This document shows, in pieces, positions 63,350 to 64,000 of a DNA stretch of 64,000 nucleotides. The stretch's first letter is position 1, and every line of letters begins with the position of its first letter. The stretch is from the NCBI GenBank assembly GCA_016716125.1, contig JADJWZ010000040.1:120680-184679 (forward strand). Direction: 5' to 3'. A model generated the notes under the pieces. It made no database searches. It had not been told where the DNA came from and saw only the letters and a list, made by a program, of their open reading frames with translations. The stretch comes from Ignavibacteria bacterium (GTDB lineage: Bacteria > Bacteroidota > Ignavibacteria > Tepidaquicellales > Tepidaquicellaceae). The position numbers and the translations under genes were made by a program.

Positions 63350-63388
63350 TCAAGCTTTAACAGAACTTGTATTTTAACATAAAAGTGA

Positions 63389-63478
63389 TTAACAACTGTT
63401 TAACAACTGACATTTAGCATCTGACATTTAACATTTTATAATTAATTACATTTGGGAGAAAGTTCTTCCGGTTTTTTG
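63389..63478 (+). repeat. Displaced heptamer array and terminator of the 60698 gene
   Basis: Words AACAACTG, ACATTTA, GCATCTG and ACATTTA run to a weakened GGGAGAA/TTCTTCC hairpin followed by TTTTTT (about 63453-63477). This is the same module as 60301-60369, found here beyond the IS110 element. Confidence 0.6.
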
Positions 63479-64000
63479 TTTATGGCATTAAGTATTATTT
63501 TACTTGATTAAGTATGGAGTTTATTCAGTTAAATCTAATGCCTGAGTAAAGAAAGAATCTTTTTGTGCGAATTTACAAAATGTTGATCACTTTCAGTTTT
63601 GAAGAAGATTTATCTGTCCATTATCATTAGTTCATTGTTTGTTATGCACTGCCAAAGTATTTTAGCTTCCTTTAAGTCCTATTCATGCAATACATTAAGA
63701 TAATTTCCGACAAATGCGTTACAACTGTCACTTTAGTTCTCTGTATGCTGATACTTATATCCTTATGCTTTCGATCTTAGCTCGAAGCATGCAGAAATTT
63801 CGACTGTCGTTTAGCTTCTCTTGCTTGGATTTGGAGCCAGACGGAAACTTTCCGATTTTCCGGTTTTTATTTACAACCTTAATCTTCTTCTGCCAATTAA
63901 TGGAATAATCAATTCTCATTAGCAGTAGTACTCGAGGAGCAGCCTTGAGCTTGAATTAAACAAAGATAAGAAGAACTTAATTATTAAGTCAGCGCTTTCT
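63479..64000. other. Unassigned end of window
   Basis: About 520 bases without a supported gene. A 64-codon frame at 63714-63908 lacks a ribosome site and family likeness. Some minus-strand stretches (63790-63880) look weakly coding-like, but frames are broken. Confidence 0.3.

Larger units (their letters stand above)
61986..63388 (+). mobile_element. IS110-family element, decayed
   Basis: About 1.4 kb inserted in the heptamer-plus-terminator spacer of the upstream cargo gene: spacer words stop at about 61985 and resume at about 63389 (GATTAACAACTG...). The left end carries the AAGCCTC/GAGGCTT hairpin (62004-62065) before an ATG, the transposase remnant is at 62069-63013, and the right flank is a structured non-coding stretch. 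IS110 elements leave no inverted terminal repeats. The boundaries are inferred from comparison with the spacers after 56877 and 60251. Confidence 0.75.

Noticed and set aside
63714..63908. 64-codon frame near the window end
   Set aside because: No ribosome site, odd composition, and no recognisable family.

Overview
This window looks like an AT-rich chromosome segment from a member of the FCB superphylum, most likely an Ignavibacteriota-type bacterium. Two things support this. At least thirteen genes encode secreted proteins that end in a type IX secretion (T9SS) type A C-terminal domain of the 'QNYPNPFNP...' kind. Several promoters also show the Bacteroidota-type -7 box TAnnTTTG. No tRNA, rRNA or CRISPR array was seen. 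The lineage is inferred from protein families, not from a marker gene.

Layout. 1-7.4 kb is housekeeping: D-Ala-D-Ala ligase, an operon of three M16 zinc-peptidase proteins (two with the zinc motif, one without) followed by a MoxR ATPase, and a PflX-type radical SAM protein. 7.5-26 kb is dominated by secreted T9SS cargo (SBBP, propeller, VCBS and YCF48 repeats), with an outer-membrane barrel, a beta-lactamase-fold lipoprotein, small lipoproteins, a stress protein and a lone antitoxin. At 23.7-26.0 kb one cargo gene has a strikingly GC-rich body stitched to host-like ends. 26-38 kb is accessory and partly decayed: IS fragments, two DUF433 toxin-antitoxin loci (one with a ruined toxin), a ParE pair, truncated sdhB and glycosyltransferase remnants, an AraC/DoxX/DUF1269 stress group, a ferritin-like gene, and a frameshifted YqcI/YcgG gene next to a DUF1989 gene. 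38-44 kb holds a frameshifted adhesin-like cargo gene, a GNAT acetyltransferase and a DASS transporter. 44-47.6 kb holds a DUF4142 gene with a sigma-54-type promoter, a cyanophycin-synthetase fragment, a CPBP protease and IS110 debris. 47.6-62 kb is a second run of large T9SS cargo genes. 62-63.4 kb is a decayed IS110-family element.

How the parts relate. The cargo genes look like modular shells: a signal peptide, a variable repeat body, an optional 'LPVELSSF' linker, and a shared sorting domain. Some sorting domains are nearly identical in DNA, past the stop codon and into the spacer. Spacers hold arrays of 7-bp words, repeated terminators, and in some cases matching promoters and leader hairpins. 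This suggests cargo diversification by duplication and recombination around conserved ends. Three stress-type genes carry TGTCA-rich upstream sites, and two of these have perfect GG-N10-GC sigma-54 promoter cores.

Limits. All family calls are from reading the translated sequence without database searches. Several single-base frameshifts lie in short homopolymers and could be sequencing errors.
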